DNA of 12,836 nt from Bacillota bacterium (lineage in GTDB: Bacteria; Bacillota; Clostridia; Peptostreptococcales; Anaerovoracaceae): contig JAQXSU010000017.1 in assembly GCA_029219125.1 (NCBI GenBank), positions 1 through 12,836 on the forward strand, read 5' to 3'. Positions 7,144 through 12,836 of the stretch are shown piece by piece. The notes below the pieces were generated by a model, which was given only the letters and a program-made list of their open reading frames with translations, was not told the DNA's origin and did not search any database. Within the stretch, counting starts at the first letter, position 1, and each line of letters opens with the position of its first letter. A program made the position numbers and the translations under genes.

Positions 7144-7662
7144 TTATTTAAATAAGTCATCTATCGAAATACCAATGATTTCTTCAATCTGTTTCAGCAG
7201 AATACGCATCTTTTCTCTGTGCTCTGCCAGATGTGTCTGGATTTCCGGTATATGAGGAGCCTTATCCATAATGTACTGAAATCGTTCATCTACACCCACA
7301 TACTGATCTTCCTTCACCAGACGGTCTCCCAGACATACCATATCTGTTTCGTTCAGCCTGTCCACTGAATTAAGCTGATATGTCATATGGACTCTTACAA
7401 TATCAGCTTCCTCCTGGAATCCCCGTTTTTCCAGAATATCCGCACATACATTCCAGTGCTCGTCACTGGTTCTGGCCGTATCGTGAGCCAGTCCGGCTCC
7501 TTTGATCAGATCGAGATCCAGGTGATACCCATGACAATTCAATGCTTCTGCGATTCCCAGCGCAACTCTGGTTACAGCCCGGCAGTGTGCAATCACATGA
7601 TTTGGAGTTCCATATTCTTCATAGAGCTGATTCACTTCTTCTTCGGTAATTCTGCGAGCCAT
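7144..7662 (-). CDS. HD-domain metal-dependent phosphohydrolase
   Basis: The 172-residue soluble product is essentially one HD domain. Candidate metal ligands are H26 (IAHCRAV), H60-D61 (GLAHDTAR), and D113 (LGDRLVKEDQYVGV); H92 (VRVHMTY) may be an additional ligand. This is the H...HD...D pattern of the HD superfamily, which hydrolyses phosphate esters or nucleotides. The substrate cannot be told. The start at 7662 has AAGAGG six bases upstream. It lies 22 bases before the radical SAM gene and is preceded by a 122-base gap with a GC-rich hairpin, so it is probably the first gene of the HD-radical SAM-DUF2344 operon. HD domains of this size are also found fused to NTP transferases, but no such partner is present. 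Confidence 0.85.
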   Translation of the reverse strand: MARRITEEEVNQLYEEYGTPNHVIAHCRAVTRVALGIAEALNCHGYHLDLDLIKGAGLAHDTARTSDEHWNVCADILEKRGFQEEADIVRVHMTYQLNSVDRLNETDMVCLGDRLVKEDQYVGVDERFQYIMDKAPHIPEIQTHLAEHREKMRILLKQIEEIIGISIDDLFK

Positions 7663-7691
7663 TTCAAACCTCTTGCATCTTGCATAAAGAA

Positions 7692-7732
7692 TACCGGCTG
7701 CCAGGCGCCTTATGGCAGGGTTTCAGCCGGCT
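7692..7732 (-). promoter_or_regulatory. GC-rich intergenic hairpin: terminator or structured leader
   Basis: In the gap before the HD gene, CCGGCTG (7694-7700) pairs with 7724-7730 over seven base pairs, extended by a G-U pair. Inside, CTGCCA (7698-7703) can pair with TGGCAG (7713-7718) and GCC with GGC around TTAT (7707-7716). The outer and CTGCCA helices share bases and cannot both form fully. The minus strand continues UAUUCUUUAU, only a partial U-tract. A weak promoter (TGGAAA, 17 bases, TAAAAT) lies upstream at about 7739-7767. Confidence 0.5.
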
Positions 7733-7784
7733 TTCCTTATTTTATCATATTTTCTGGCGGATTTCCATGGGTTTATCCAAGATT

Positions 7785-8300
7785 TCAGCTGCTGGTTTTA
7801 TCCTCCAGCACATAGTAAAATTCCTTCTCTCCGCTGCTGTCATACGAGCCGATCATATCTCCCTTTTTCACCCGTTCTCCCGTAATTACCGCAGCATTGG
7901 AAAGTTGCCCGTAAGTTGAGATTTTATCCGGGTGTTCGACTTTCACATACATTCCGATATCATCCCGGATCCCAGCCCGCAGCACTTTTCCGCCGGCAAC
8001 TGCATACACCGGATGAATGTCTTCTTCTTCACTTTCATCCAGCGGTTTCCCATACTGTACCTTTTCATTTGCCTCCAGTACCGCTTCGCTGACTCTGGCA
8101 GGTGCAGAGACTACAGCAGCTGCTGTTTCCTTTCCAATCTGCAGAAGCTCTGCCAGGGTATAGTTATCACGCACTGCCTTACTGATTTTATCAAGAATCT
8201 CTCCTGCTTTTCCTTTCTCTGGCAGCACACCCGTCTGTACTGAAACGAAAATGCACAGACAGAGAATGGCCTGTATCATGACCTTGCTGTTTCTGTCCAT
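7785..8300 (-). CDS. Membrane protein with a degenerate LytM/M23 domain (SpoIVFA/SpoIIQ-like)
   Basis: The 171-residue product has one membrane segment (about 7-24), a linker with an acidic patch (88-94), and a C-terminal LytM/M23-type beta domain (about 96-166: VYAVAGGKVLRAG, then YVKVEHPDKISTYGQL, then VKKGDMIGSY). Zinc-site residues are missing: the expected His of the YxHL motif is Gln132, and the terminal HxH is replaced by FYYVL (161-165). This inactive form resembles SpoIVFA, the SpoIVB-cleaved regulator of pro-sigma-K processing, and SpoIIQ. In Bacillus spoIVFA lies in the rplU-rpmA-obg neighbourhood, as here. No SpoIVFB-like gene follows. The start at 8300 has GGGAGG seven bases upstream; an ATG at 8321 lacks a site. 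Confidence 0.7.
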   Translation of the reverse strand: MDRNSKVMIQAILCLCIFVSVQTGVLPEKGKAGEILDKISKAVRDNYTLAELLQIGKETAAAVVSAPARVSEAVLEANEKVQYGKPLDESEEEDIHPVYAVAGGKVLRAGIRDDIGMYVKVEHPDKISTYGQLSNAAVITGERVKKGDMIGSYDSSGEKEFYYVLEDKTSS

Positions 8301-8319
8301 AGTTTTTCCTCCCACTGCC

Positions 8320-8347
8320 ATTGTATGTGCACATGATGAGGAAATGA
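8320..8347 (-). promoter_or_regulatory. Sigma-E-like promoter of the LytM-domain gene
   Basis: The minus strand has CATACAAT (8320-8327), a full match to the sigma-E -10 consensus of Bacillus. Thirteen bases upstream lies TCATTTC (8341-8347), matching 5 of 7 of the -35 consensus. It sits between the obgE terminator and the gene. Initiation near 8313 would leave a very short leader starting at the ribosome site. Confidence 0.5.
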
Positions 8348-8348
8348 C

Positions 8349-8388
8349 AAAAAAACTGCTGCAACGTTTGATACAACAATGCAGCAGT
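8349..8388 (-). terminator. Rho-independent terminator of obgE
   Basis: A perfect nine-base inverted repeat (ACTGCTGCA at 8355-8363, complement at 8380-8388) encloses a 16-base loop and is followed on the minus strand by seven Ts. It begins six bases after the obgE stop. Confidence 0.92.
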
Positions 8389-8393
8389 AATAT

Positions 8394-9695
8394 TTAAAAT
8401 TCGTCCCAGTATTCCAGTTCGTAATTCTTGATCCGAATGATATCGCCTTCATCCAGGCCCATTTCTTTCAGCCTGTCGATAGCCCCGTTCTTTTCGATAT
8501 ATTTATACAGATAGCGAAGAGATCCCATATCGTTGAAGTTGGTGGAGTTAAAGATCTTCTCCAGCTGTTTCCCTTCCAGGGTATATACATCGTCTTCTTC
8601 ATCATATCCTGCGTAAATTTCTCTGTAGTTCGGATCGTTATAGTCTGCTTCGAAGTCAAAGTATTCCACTTCGTCATCATCTTCCGGCGGGTTCGCTTCA
8701 ATCCGCTTCAGTTCCTGCAGTGCAGCGGTGAGCAGCTCCTTTACGCCCAGATCAAGGGGTGCGGAAATCGGGAATACCTGATATCCTTTGCTTTCCACAT
8801 AGGCTTTGAATTCCTGGTACTGCGGATTATCTTCCTCGATCATATCGATCTTATTGGCTGCCACAAGCTGCGGCTTTTTCAGAATGCGAGGACTGTATGC
8901 TTCCAGTTCCCGGTTGATCTTCTCAAAATCGTCGATTGGATTTCTGCCTTCACTTCCGGACACATCCACCACATGGATCAGAACCTTGGTCCGCTCGATA
9001 TGCTTCAGGAATTTGAAGCCAAGCCCCAGTCCTTCGCTGGCGCCCTCAATGATTCCTGCAATATCGGCCATTACGAAGCTGGTATCATATAGTTCTACCA
9101 CACCCAGATTCGGATCTATGGTCGTAAAATGATAGTTTGCAATTTTAGGCTGTGCACTGGTGGCTGTGGAAAGCAGAGAGGATTTCCCCACATTCGGAAA
9201 GCCCACCAGTCCCACGTCCGCGATCAGCTTCATTTCCAGAATTACGGTTCGTTCCTTCGCCTCGCCGCCTGCCTCTGCGAAATTCGGTGCCTGACGCACA
9301 GAATTTTTGAAATGCACATTCCCCCGGCCGCCCCGGCCGCCCTTGGCAGCCACGAAGGACTCACCATCTTCCACCAGATCTTTCATCACCAGTCCGGTGG
9401 CTTCATCGATGACCATGGTGCCCATCGGAACCTTAATGATCAGATTCTCGCCGGCTTTTCCAAACCGTTTCTTCTTCATACCGTTCTGGCCGCTCTCTGC
9501 TTCATATTTTCTTTTATAGCGAAAGTCCATCAGCGTTCTCAGGTTTCGATCTGCCTGAAAGATCACATCTCCGCCTCTGCCGCCGTCTCCGCCGTCCGGT
9601 CCGCCCTCTGGAACGAAAGGCTCTCTTCGGAACGTAACGGCGCCGTCTCCGCCTTTTCCTGACTTTATAAATATTTTGGCTCTGTCAACAAACAT
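8394..9695 (-). CDS. obgE: Obg/CgtA GTPase
   Basis: Obg is an essential GTPase acting in late 50S subunit assembly and stress signalling. The 433-residue product has the Gly-rich Obg fold (1-158), the G domain (about 159-330) with P-loop GFPNVGKSS (165-173), switch FTTIDPNLG, DIAG (211-214) and NKID (281-284), and a C-terminal OCT domain (about 350-433), preceded by an acidic linker (DDDEVEYFDFE). Length is typical for Firmicutes that carry the OCT domain. The start at 9695 has AAGGAGG seven bases upstream. It lies after rpmA, the common bacterial order, but a strong terminator separates the two. No clear promoter of its own was found. Confidence 0.98.
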   Translation of the reverse strand: MFVDRAKIFIKSGKGGDGAVTFRREPFVPEGGPDGGDGGRGGDVIFQADRNLRTLMDFRYKRKYEAESGQNGMKKKRFGKAGENLIIKVPMGTMVIDEATGLVMKDLVEDGESFVAAKGGRGGRGNVHFKNSVRQAPNFAEAGGEAKERTVILEMKLIADVGLVGFPNVGKSSLLSTATSAQPKIANYHFTTIDPNLGVVELYDTSFVMADIAGIIEGASEGLGLGFKFLKHIERTKVLIHVVDVSGSEGRNPIDDFEKINRELEAYSPRILKKPQLVAANKIDMIEEDNPQYQEFKAYVESKGYQVFPISAPLDLGVKELLTAALQELKRIEANPPEDDDEVEYFDFEADYNDPNYREIYAGYDEEDDVYTLEGKQLEKIFNSTNFNDMGSLRYLYKYIEKNGAIDRLKEMGLDEGDIIRIKNYELEYWDEF

Positions 9696-9714
9696 AATAG
9701 AACCTCCTTATCTG

Positions 9715-9739
9715 CCGGACTTCAGAAGATGAATTCCGG
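9715..9739 (-). other. Small hairpin in the obgE leader
   Basis: A 10-base stem with one mismatch (9715-9724 with 9730-9739) closes a five-base loop between the rpmA terminator and the obgE ribosome site. No U-tract follows, so it is not a terminator; it may protect or regulate RNA that escapes the upstream terminator. Confidence 0.4.
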
Positions 9740-9746
9740 GCTCGTA

Positions 9747-9781
9747 CAAAAAGACCCTGTAACGGAATGTGTACAGGGTCT
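9747..9781 (-). terminator. Rho-independent terminator of rplU-rpmA
   Basis: A perfect ten-base inverted repeat (AGACCCTGTA at 9752-9761, complement at 9772-9781) with a ten-base loop is followed on the minus strand by TTTTTG. It starts 11 bases after the rpmA stop. Confidence 0.9.
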
Positions 9782-9792
9782 CAATACTCTAA

Positions 9793-10053
9793 TTAAGCTT
9801 CTTTCGGATAAACACTGACCTGTTTTCTGGTCTTGTCTTTTCTTTCGAACTTAACAGCGCCATCGATCATTGCGAATAAAGTATCATCACCGCCGATGCC
9901 TACGTTGTTACCCGGGTGGAACTTGGTTCCTCTCTGTCTAACCAGAATGCTTCCTGCGGTAACGAATTCGCCGTCTCCAGCTTTCAGTCCAAGACGTTTG
10001 GACTCGGAGTCACGACCGTTCTTAGAGCTACCTACACCTTTTTTACTTGCCAT
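9793..10053 (-). CDS. rpmA: 50S ribosomal protein L27, without N-terminal extension
   Basis: L27 reaches toward the peptidyl transferase centre of the 50S subunit. The 86-residue product begins MASKKGVGSSKNGRDSESKRLG and includes RQRGTKFHPGNNVGIGGDDTLFA, both diagnostic. Most Firmicutes make L27 with a roughly nine-residue leader ending in FF/A that the Prp protease must remove; here the protein starts directly at the mature end, and AGGAGGTG five bases before ATG at 10053 rules out an upstream start. In agreement, no prp gene lies between rplU and rpmA (28 bases apart). The gene forms a two-gene unit with rplU. Confidence 0.98.
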   Translation of the reverse strand: MASKKGVGSSKNGRDSESKRLGLKAGDGEFVTAGSILVRQRGTKFHPGNNVGIGGDDTLFAMIDGAVKFERKDKTRKQVSVYPKEA

Positions 10054-10081
10054 AGAGACACCTCCTAACTATATCAGTAAA

Positions 10082-10582
10082 TTACTTTAATGCTTCTTCG
10101 ATTGCTTCGACGATAACAGCCTTGGTAGCCTTTTCATCGATTGCAATGTTATTTTCCTTAGCAAAAGCAATCAGTTCATCCTTCTTCATGGAAGCAGATA
10201 CCTTCTTGACTTCCTTCACTTCAGCCTTTTCTTCTGCTGCATCAGCCTTCGGTGCTTCTTCCTTCTTCGGAGCTGCTCCGCCTAAAGATTCGATTTTAAC
10301 CATTGTGTACGGCTGTCTGTGACCCTGCTTCTTTCTGTAATCCTTCTTCGCCTTATACTTGAAGATGATTACCTTCTGGCCCTTACCGTGTTCTACTACG
10401 CTGCCGGTTACTGCTGCATCCAGGTACGGAGTGCCAACCTTAACATCCTTACCGTCGCTTAAAACTAATACCTTGTCGAAAGCTACGGTTTCACCAACTT
10501 CAGCTTTGATCTTTTCGATGGTGATGATATCGCCTTCCTGTACTCTGTACTGCTTACCGCCAGTCTCAATTACTGCATACAT
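10082..10582 (-). CDS. rplU: 50S ribosomal protein L21 with a C-terminal extension
   Basis: L21 binds 23S rRNA in the 50S subunit. Residues 1-102 are a normal L21 (MYAVIETGGKQYRVQEGD, KYKAKKDYRKKQGHRQPYT). The protein then runs to 166 residues, against a usual 102-104. The extra part is an Ala/Lys/Glu-rich linker (103-128) and a terminal segment (130-166) reading MKKDELIAFAKENNIAI...AVIVEAIEEAL, which resembles the small helix-extended loop-helix (HeH/LEM or Rho-N-like) nucleic-acid-binding fold. That likeness is my inference. The extension is in frame, without a frameshift sign, and the codon use looks like the core. The start has AGGAGG 11 bases upstream. Expression is probably feedback-controlled by the L21 leader. 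Confidence 0.97.
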   Translation of the reverse strand: MYAVIETGGKQYRVQEGDIITIEKIKAEVGETVAFDKVLVLSDGKDVKVGTPYLDAAVTGSVVEHGKGQKVIIFKYKAKKDYRKKQGHRQPYTMVKIESLGGAAPKKEEAPKADAAEEKAEVKEVKKVSASMKKDELIAFAKENNIAIDEKATKAVIVEAIEEALK

Positions 10583-10589
10583 GTTTCTT

Positions 10590-10650
10590 TATTCCTCCTC
10601 TATCCGGTCTCGCCATCCAAGGTGGTAATCCTGATTGATTACACTTCAAA
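10590..10650 (-). ncRNA. L21 leader (autoregulatory 5' UTR of rplU)
   Basis: The rplU leader contains GATGGCGAGACCGGAT (10602-10617) just before the AGGAGG site, a conserved core of the Firmicute L21 leader as I remember it. Upstream is a perfect GTAATC/GATTAC hairpin (10625-10642). Such leaders are thought to let L21 repress its own operon. A covariance search with the L21 leader family would settle the call. Confidence 0.65.
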
Positions 10651-10656
10651 AACCTG

Positions 10657-10701
10657 TTCAGTGCGGCTCAACTATTAAATAATAGCATCTGCCGCACTGA
10701 A
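10657..10701. repeat. Nested palindrome over the rplU promoter
   Basis: An outer 11-base perfect inverted repeat (TTCAGTGCGGC at 10657-10667, complement at 10691-10701) encloses an inner six-base one (CTATTA/TAATAG, 10672-10685). The inner part contains the rplU -10 box and the outer right arm fills the -35/-10 spacer. In recA read-through RNA it would fold as a long hairpin, with GGTTTTT four bases beyond, so it may also end recA transcripts. Confidence 0.75.
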
Positions 10702-10707
10702 AGTCAA
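10679..10707 (-). promoter_or_regulatory. Sigma-A promoter of rplU-rpmA
   Basis: The minus strand has TTGACT (10702-10707), 17 bases, then TATTAT (10679-10684), each 5 of 6. Initiation near 10672 would give a leader of about 90 bases carrying the L21 element. Confidence 0.75.
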
Positions 10708-10756
10708 GTACAAATTACTAATATTTCGCTTTTTTTCAATGAGTTCCGCCGATTCT

Positions 10757-11857
10757 TTATTCCAGCACGACGCCGTCATCATCCACCAGCATATCCATAA
10801 TTGCATTGATGTCATCTTCCGGAAGATCCGGTTCCTCTTCCGGCTGGAAGTCTTCATCCTTCTGCGCCAGAAGATCCAGCAGCAGGGACTCGATCTTATC
10901 CATGACATCTTTATGCTCCTGCAGATATGTCTTCACGTTTTCACGTCCCTGGCCGATTCTTTCTCCTTCGAAGCTGTACCAGGAGCCTGCCTTATCGATA
11001 ATCTTATGCTCCACAGCAGTATCCAGCAGATCTCCTGCCTTGGAAATACCCTGGCCGTACATAATATCAAATTCAGCCTGCTTGAACGGCGGCGCAACCT
11101 TGTTTTTTACAACCTTTACGCGGGTCCGGTTACCAACTACACTGTCGCCAACCTTGATACTTTCGATCCTTCTCACGTCCATACGCATGGAGGAATAGAA
11201 TTTCAGCGCACGTCCTCCGGTTGTCACTTCCGGATTGCCGAACATCACACCCACTTTTTCACGGAGCTGATTGATAAAGATCACGCAGGTATTGGATTTA
11301 TTTACGGTACCGGTCAGTTTACGCAGCGCCTGCGACATGAGACGGGCCTGAAGACCGACATGAGAATCACCCATTTCTCCCTGGATTTCCGCTTTCGGAA
11401 CCAGTGCGGCAACCGAGTCGATTACAATAATATCAAGCGCCCCGCTTCGAGCCAGCATATCGCAGATTTCCAGCGCCTGTTCACCGGTATCCGGCTGGGA
11501 GACCAGAAGTTCCCCCACATTTACGCCCAAATTCTTCGCATAAACCGGATCCAGCGCATGTTCCGCATCAATAAACGCCGCCTTGCCGCCGGATTTCTGT
11601 GCCTCAGCAATAATATGTAATGTCAGAGTTGTCTTACCGGAAGATTCCGGACCGTATATTTCCACGATTCTGCCCTTCGGTACACCGCCGATACCGGTCG
11701 CCATATCCAGACTGATGGAGCCCGTGGAAATCGCCTCCACATTCATCTGTGCACCGGCATCTCCCAGTTTCATAATGGCTCCCTTGCCGAACTGTTTCTG
11801 AATCTGCGCCATTGCAGCCTCAAGGGCCTTATCCTTTTCCGATTTATTTACACTCAT
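10757..11857 (-). CDS. recA: RecA recombinase
   Basis: RecA forms ATP-dependent filaments on single-stranded DNA, catalyses strand exchange and stimulates LexA self-cleavage. The 366-residue product has Walker A GPESSGKTT (69-77), the catalytic Glu99 (FIDAEHALDP), Walker B-type LDIIVIDSVAALVP (141-154), loop L1 around EIQGEMGDSHVG, and loop L2 with FINQLREKVGVMFGNPEVTTGG. The acidic C-terminal tail (334-366) is longer than usual, taking the protein past the common 345-355. The start at 11857 has GGAGG upstream; an in-frame ATG at 11875 lies before that site and is not credible. A LexA-type box and a good promoter precede it. A 74-base stretch separates its stop from the rplU transcription start region. 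Confidence 0.99.
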   Translation of the reverse strand: MSVNKSEKDKALEAAMAQIQKQFGKGAIMKLGDAGAQMNVEAISTGSISLDMATGIGGVPKGRIVEIYGPESSGKTTLTLHIIAEAQKSGGKAAFIDAEHALDPVYAKNLGVNVGELLVSQPDTGEQALEICDMLARSGALDIIVIDSVAALVPKAEIQGEMGDSHVGLQARLMSQALRKLTGTVNKSNTCVIFINQLREKVGVMFGNPEVTTGGRALKFYSSMRMDVRRIESIKVGDSVVGNRTRVKVVKNKVAPPFKQAEFDIMYGQGISKAGDLLDTAVEHKIIDKAGSWYSFEGERIGQGRENVKTYLQEHKDVMDKIESLLLDLLAQKDEDFQPEEEPDLPEDDINAIMDMLVDDDGVVLE

Positions 11858-11881
11858 ATTCTTCCTCCAAATCATCTCGAG

Positions 11882-11895
11882 CGAACATCTGTTCT
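11882..11895. promoter_or_regulatory. SOS (LexA/DinR) box of recA
   Basis: CGAACATCTGTTCT matches the Gram-positive SOS box (CGAACnnnnGTTCG) except for the last base, with a perfect GAAC-N4-GTTC core at 11883-11894. It lies just downstream of the recA -10 box, where bound LexA would block initiation. Confidence 0.85.
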
Positions 11896-11903
11896 ATATT
11901 CTT

Positions 11904-11932
11904 ATCATACCCTATTTTCAGCATCAGGTCAA
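11904..11932 (-). promoter_or_regulatory. Sigma-A promoter of recA
   Basis: The minus strand has TTGACC (11927-11932), 17 bases, then TATGAT (11904-11909), each 5 of 6. A six-base inverted repeat (CAAGGA 11930-11935, complement 11950-11955) overlaps the -35; it lies after the radical SAM stop but has no U-tract. Confidence 0.75.
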
Positions 11933-11963
11933 GGACTTTTTCGCAAGAATCCTTGTAAATATT

Positions 11964-12836
11964 TTACACATTCAGAGAAAAAAAGTCAAGCTGTTCCCCT
12001 TCATCTCCGCTGACAAATTTGCTGCCGCTATTCTGTGCAAAATCTGAATTTCCCGCATTCATCTTTCCGCGAACTTCTTTCATATAGTTTGACGTCATTC
12101 TGTACTTCACAGCCAGCCTTCGGATTTCACGGTAAACCGGAATACGGTGCTGTTTATACGCTTCCCGATCCGTAAAAAGCCGGTTCATCGGATAAACCAG
12201 CTGGGGATGATACTGAAAAAGATAGTCGAAAAAAGACTGCCGCGTATCCCCTTTCAGATAAAGAAAACCCGGGAGAAGGTATTTTGCACCGCAGCGGGAC
12301 GCACCATCATAGAGAGATTCCAGATTCTCCGGATTGTCCGTAAGGAAAGGAATCAAAGGCATGGAATGGACGCCGGTCACTGCATTCGTCTTCGAAAATT
12401 CTTTCAGCATGGCAAACCGCCTGTCCGGACTTACCGCACCGGGCTCCAGCTCTGCCGCCAGCGACTGATCCGTACAGGTTATGGTGGATGCAATATTGAC
12501 ATAGGTTATGCGTGACAGTTGGTCGATGAGGTCGAAATCCCGCAGAATCAGATCAGATTTCGTGGATATGATACAGGGATTCCGATACTTCAGAAGAATT
12601 TCCAGCACCTGTGTCATCAGACCGTTTTCTGCTTCCCAGGGCTGATAGTTGTCCGTTATGCCGCCCAGATTTATCACATCACCTTTCCATTTCGGAGAGG
12701 AAAGCTGTTTCTCCAGCTGTTCTGCTATGTTTTCCTTTTTATAAACTGTATGAAAAAAAGAAGTGGAATCGGAGCCTACCATATAGCGATGGGGATACAT
12801 GGCGAAGCAGTACCTGCAGCCATGATCACAGCCTCG
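11964..12836 (-). CDS. Radical SAM protein, spore photoproduct lyase-like (5' end missing)
   Basis: The gene runs off the right edge, and 290 codons are visible. The first visible residues, RGCDHGCRYCFAMYPHRY, carry the radical SAM CxxxCxxC motif, so the frame continues upstream of the ATG at 12800, which is not the start. The following VINLGGITDNYQPWE and CIISTKSDLILRDFDLI match the SplB-like/Rv2578c-like radical SAM group, which includes the DNA-repair enzyme spore photoproduct lyase and many members of unknown reaction. No SplB-type conserved cysteine for H-atom transfer is obvious, so a true photoproduct lyase is uncertain. The extreme C-terminus reads QLDFFSLNV, which resembles a sliding-clamp-binding motif. 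It lies upstream of recA, but recA has its own promoter. Confidence 0.85.
   Translation of the reverse strand, partial: RGCDHGCRYCFAMYPHRYMVGSDSTSFFHTVYKKENIAEQLEKQLSSPKWKGDVINLGGITDNYQPWEAENGLMTQVLEILLKYRNPCIISTKSDLILRDFDLIDQLSRITYVNIASTITCTDQSLAAELEPGAVSPDRRFAMLKEFSKTNAVTGVHSMPLIPFLTDNPENLESLYDGASRCGAKYLLPGFLYLKGDTRQSFFDYLFQYHPQLVYPMNRLFTDREAYKQHRIPVYREIRRLAVKYRMTSNYMKEVRGKMNAGNSDFAQNSGSKFVSGDEGEQLDFFSLNV

Noticed and set aside
10739..11620. Long open frame on the plus strand opposite recA
   Set aside because: It is the shadow of recA's codon use; the translation resembles no protein family and no plus-strand promoter or ribosome site was found.
11858..11875. Upstream ATG of recA adding MIWRKN
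   Set aside because: The added codons contain the GGAGG ribosome site of the true start at 11857.

Overview
The window looks like chromosomal DNA of an endospore-forming anaerobic Firmicute of class Clostridia. The reasons are the adjacent spoIVB and spo0A genes, a SpoIVFA/SpoIIQ-like protein beside obgE, Bacillota-type Shine-Dalgarno sites (AGGAGG/GGGAGG), a Gram-positive LexA-type SOS box at recA, and an L21 leader before rplU. An affiliation near Anaerovoracaceae/Peptostreptococcales is only a guess. Every convincing gene lies on the minus strand, so transcription runs from high to low coordinates. I see no mobile element, CRISPR array, rRNA or tRNA.

Right part (12836 to about 9700): a 5'-truncated radical SAM protein of the spore photoproduct lyase-like kind, with its Cys motif at the window edge; then recA with a sigma-A promoter and SOS box; then rplU (L21) and rpmA (L27), with a strong promoter set in a large palindrome and an L21 leader. 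L21 carries a long C-terminal extension. L27 lacks the cleavable N-terminal extension usual in Firmicutes, and the prp protease gene that normally sits between rplU and rpmA is absent.

Middle part (9695 to 4561): obgE, bounded by strong terminators; a small membrane protein with a catalytically degenerate LytM/M23 domain behind a sigma-E-like promoter; an HD-domain hydrolase behind a structured intergenic element; and the paired B12-binding-type radical SAM protein and its DUF2344 partner, which overlap by 4 bases.

Left part (4502 to 1): comEA (DNA uptake), whose ribosome site is buried in a hairpin; a membrane protein with a BofC-C-like domain; spoIVB (sporulation signalling protease); spo0A (master regulator of sporulation); a DUF896/YnzC-like small protein as its own transcription unit; an unrecognised exported protein; and the first 52 codons of a NifS/IscS cysteine desulfurase.

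Taken together, ribosome-assembly and DNA-repair housekeeping genes are interleaved with parts of the sporulation pathway: Spo0A for entry, and SpoIVB, a possible BofC-type inhibitor and a possible SpoIVFA-type regulator for the sigma-K checkpoint. Most observations worth a second look concern protein architecture (L21, L27, the LytM-like and BofC-like proteins) and RNA/DNA structures at promoters. No wholly new system is evident.
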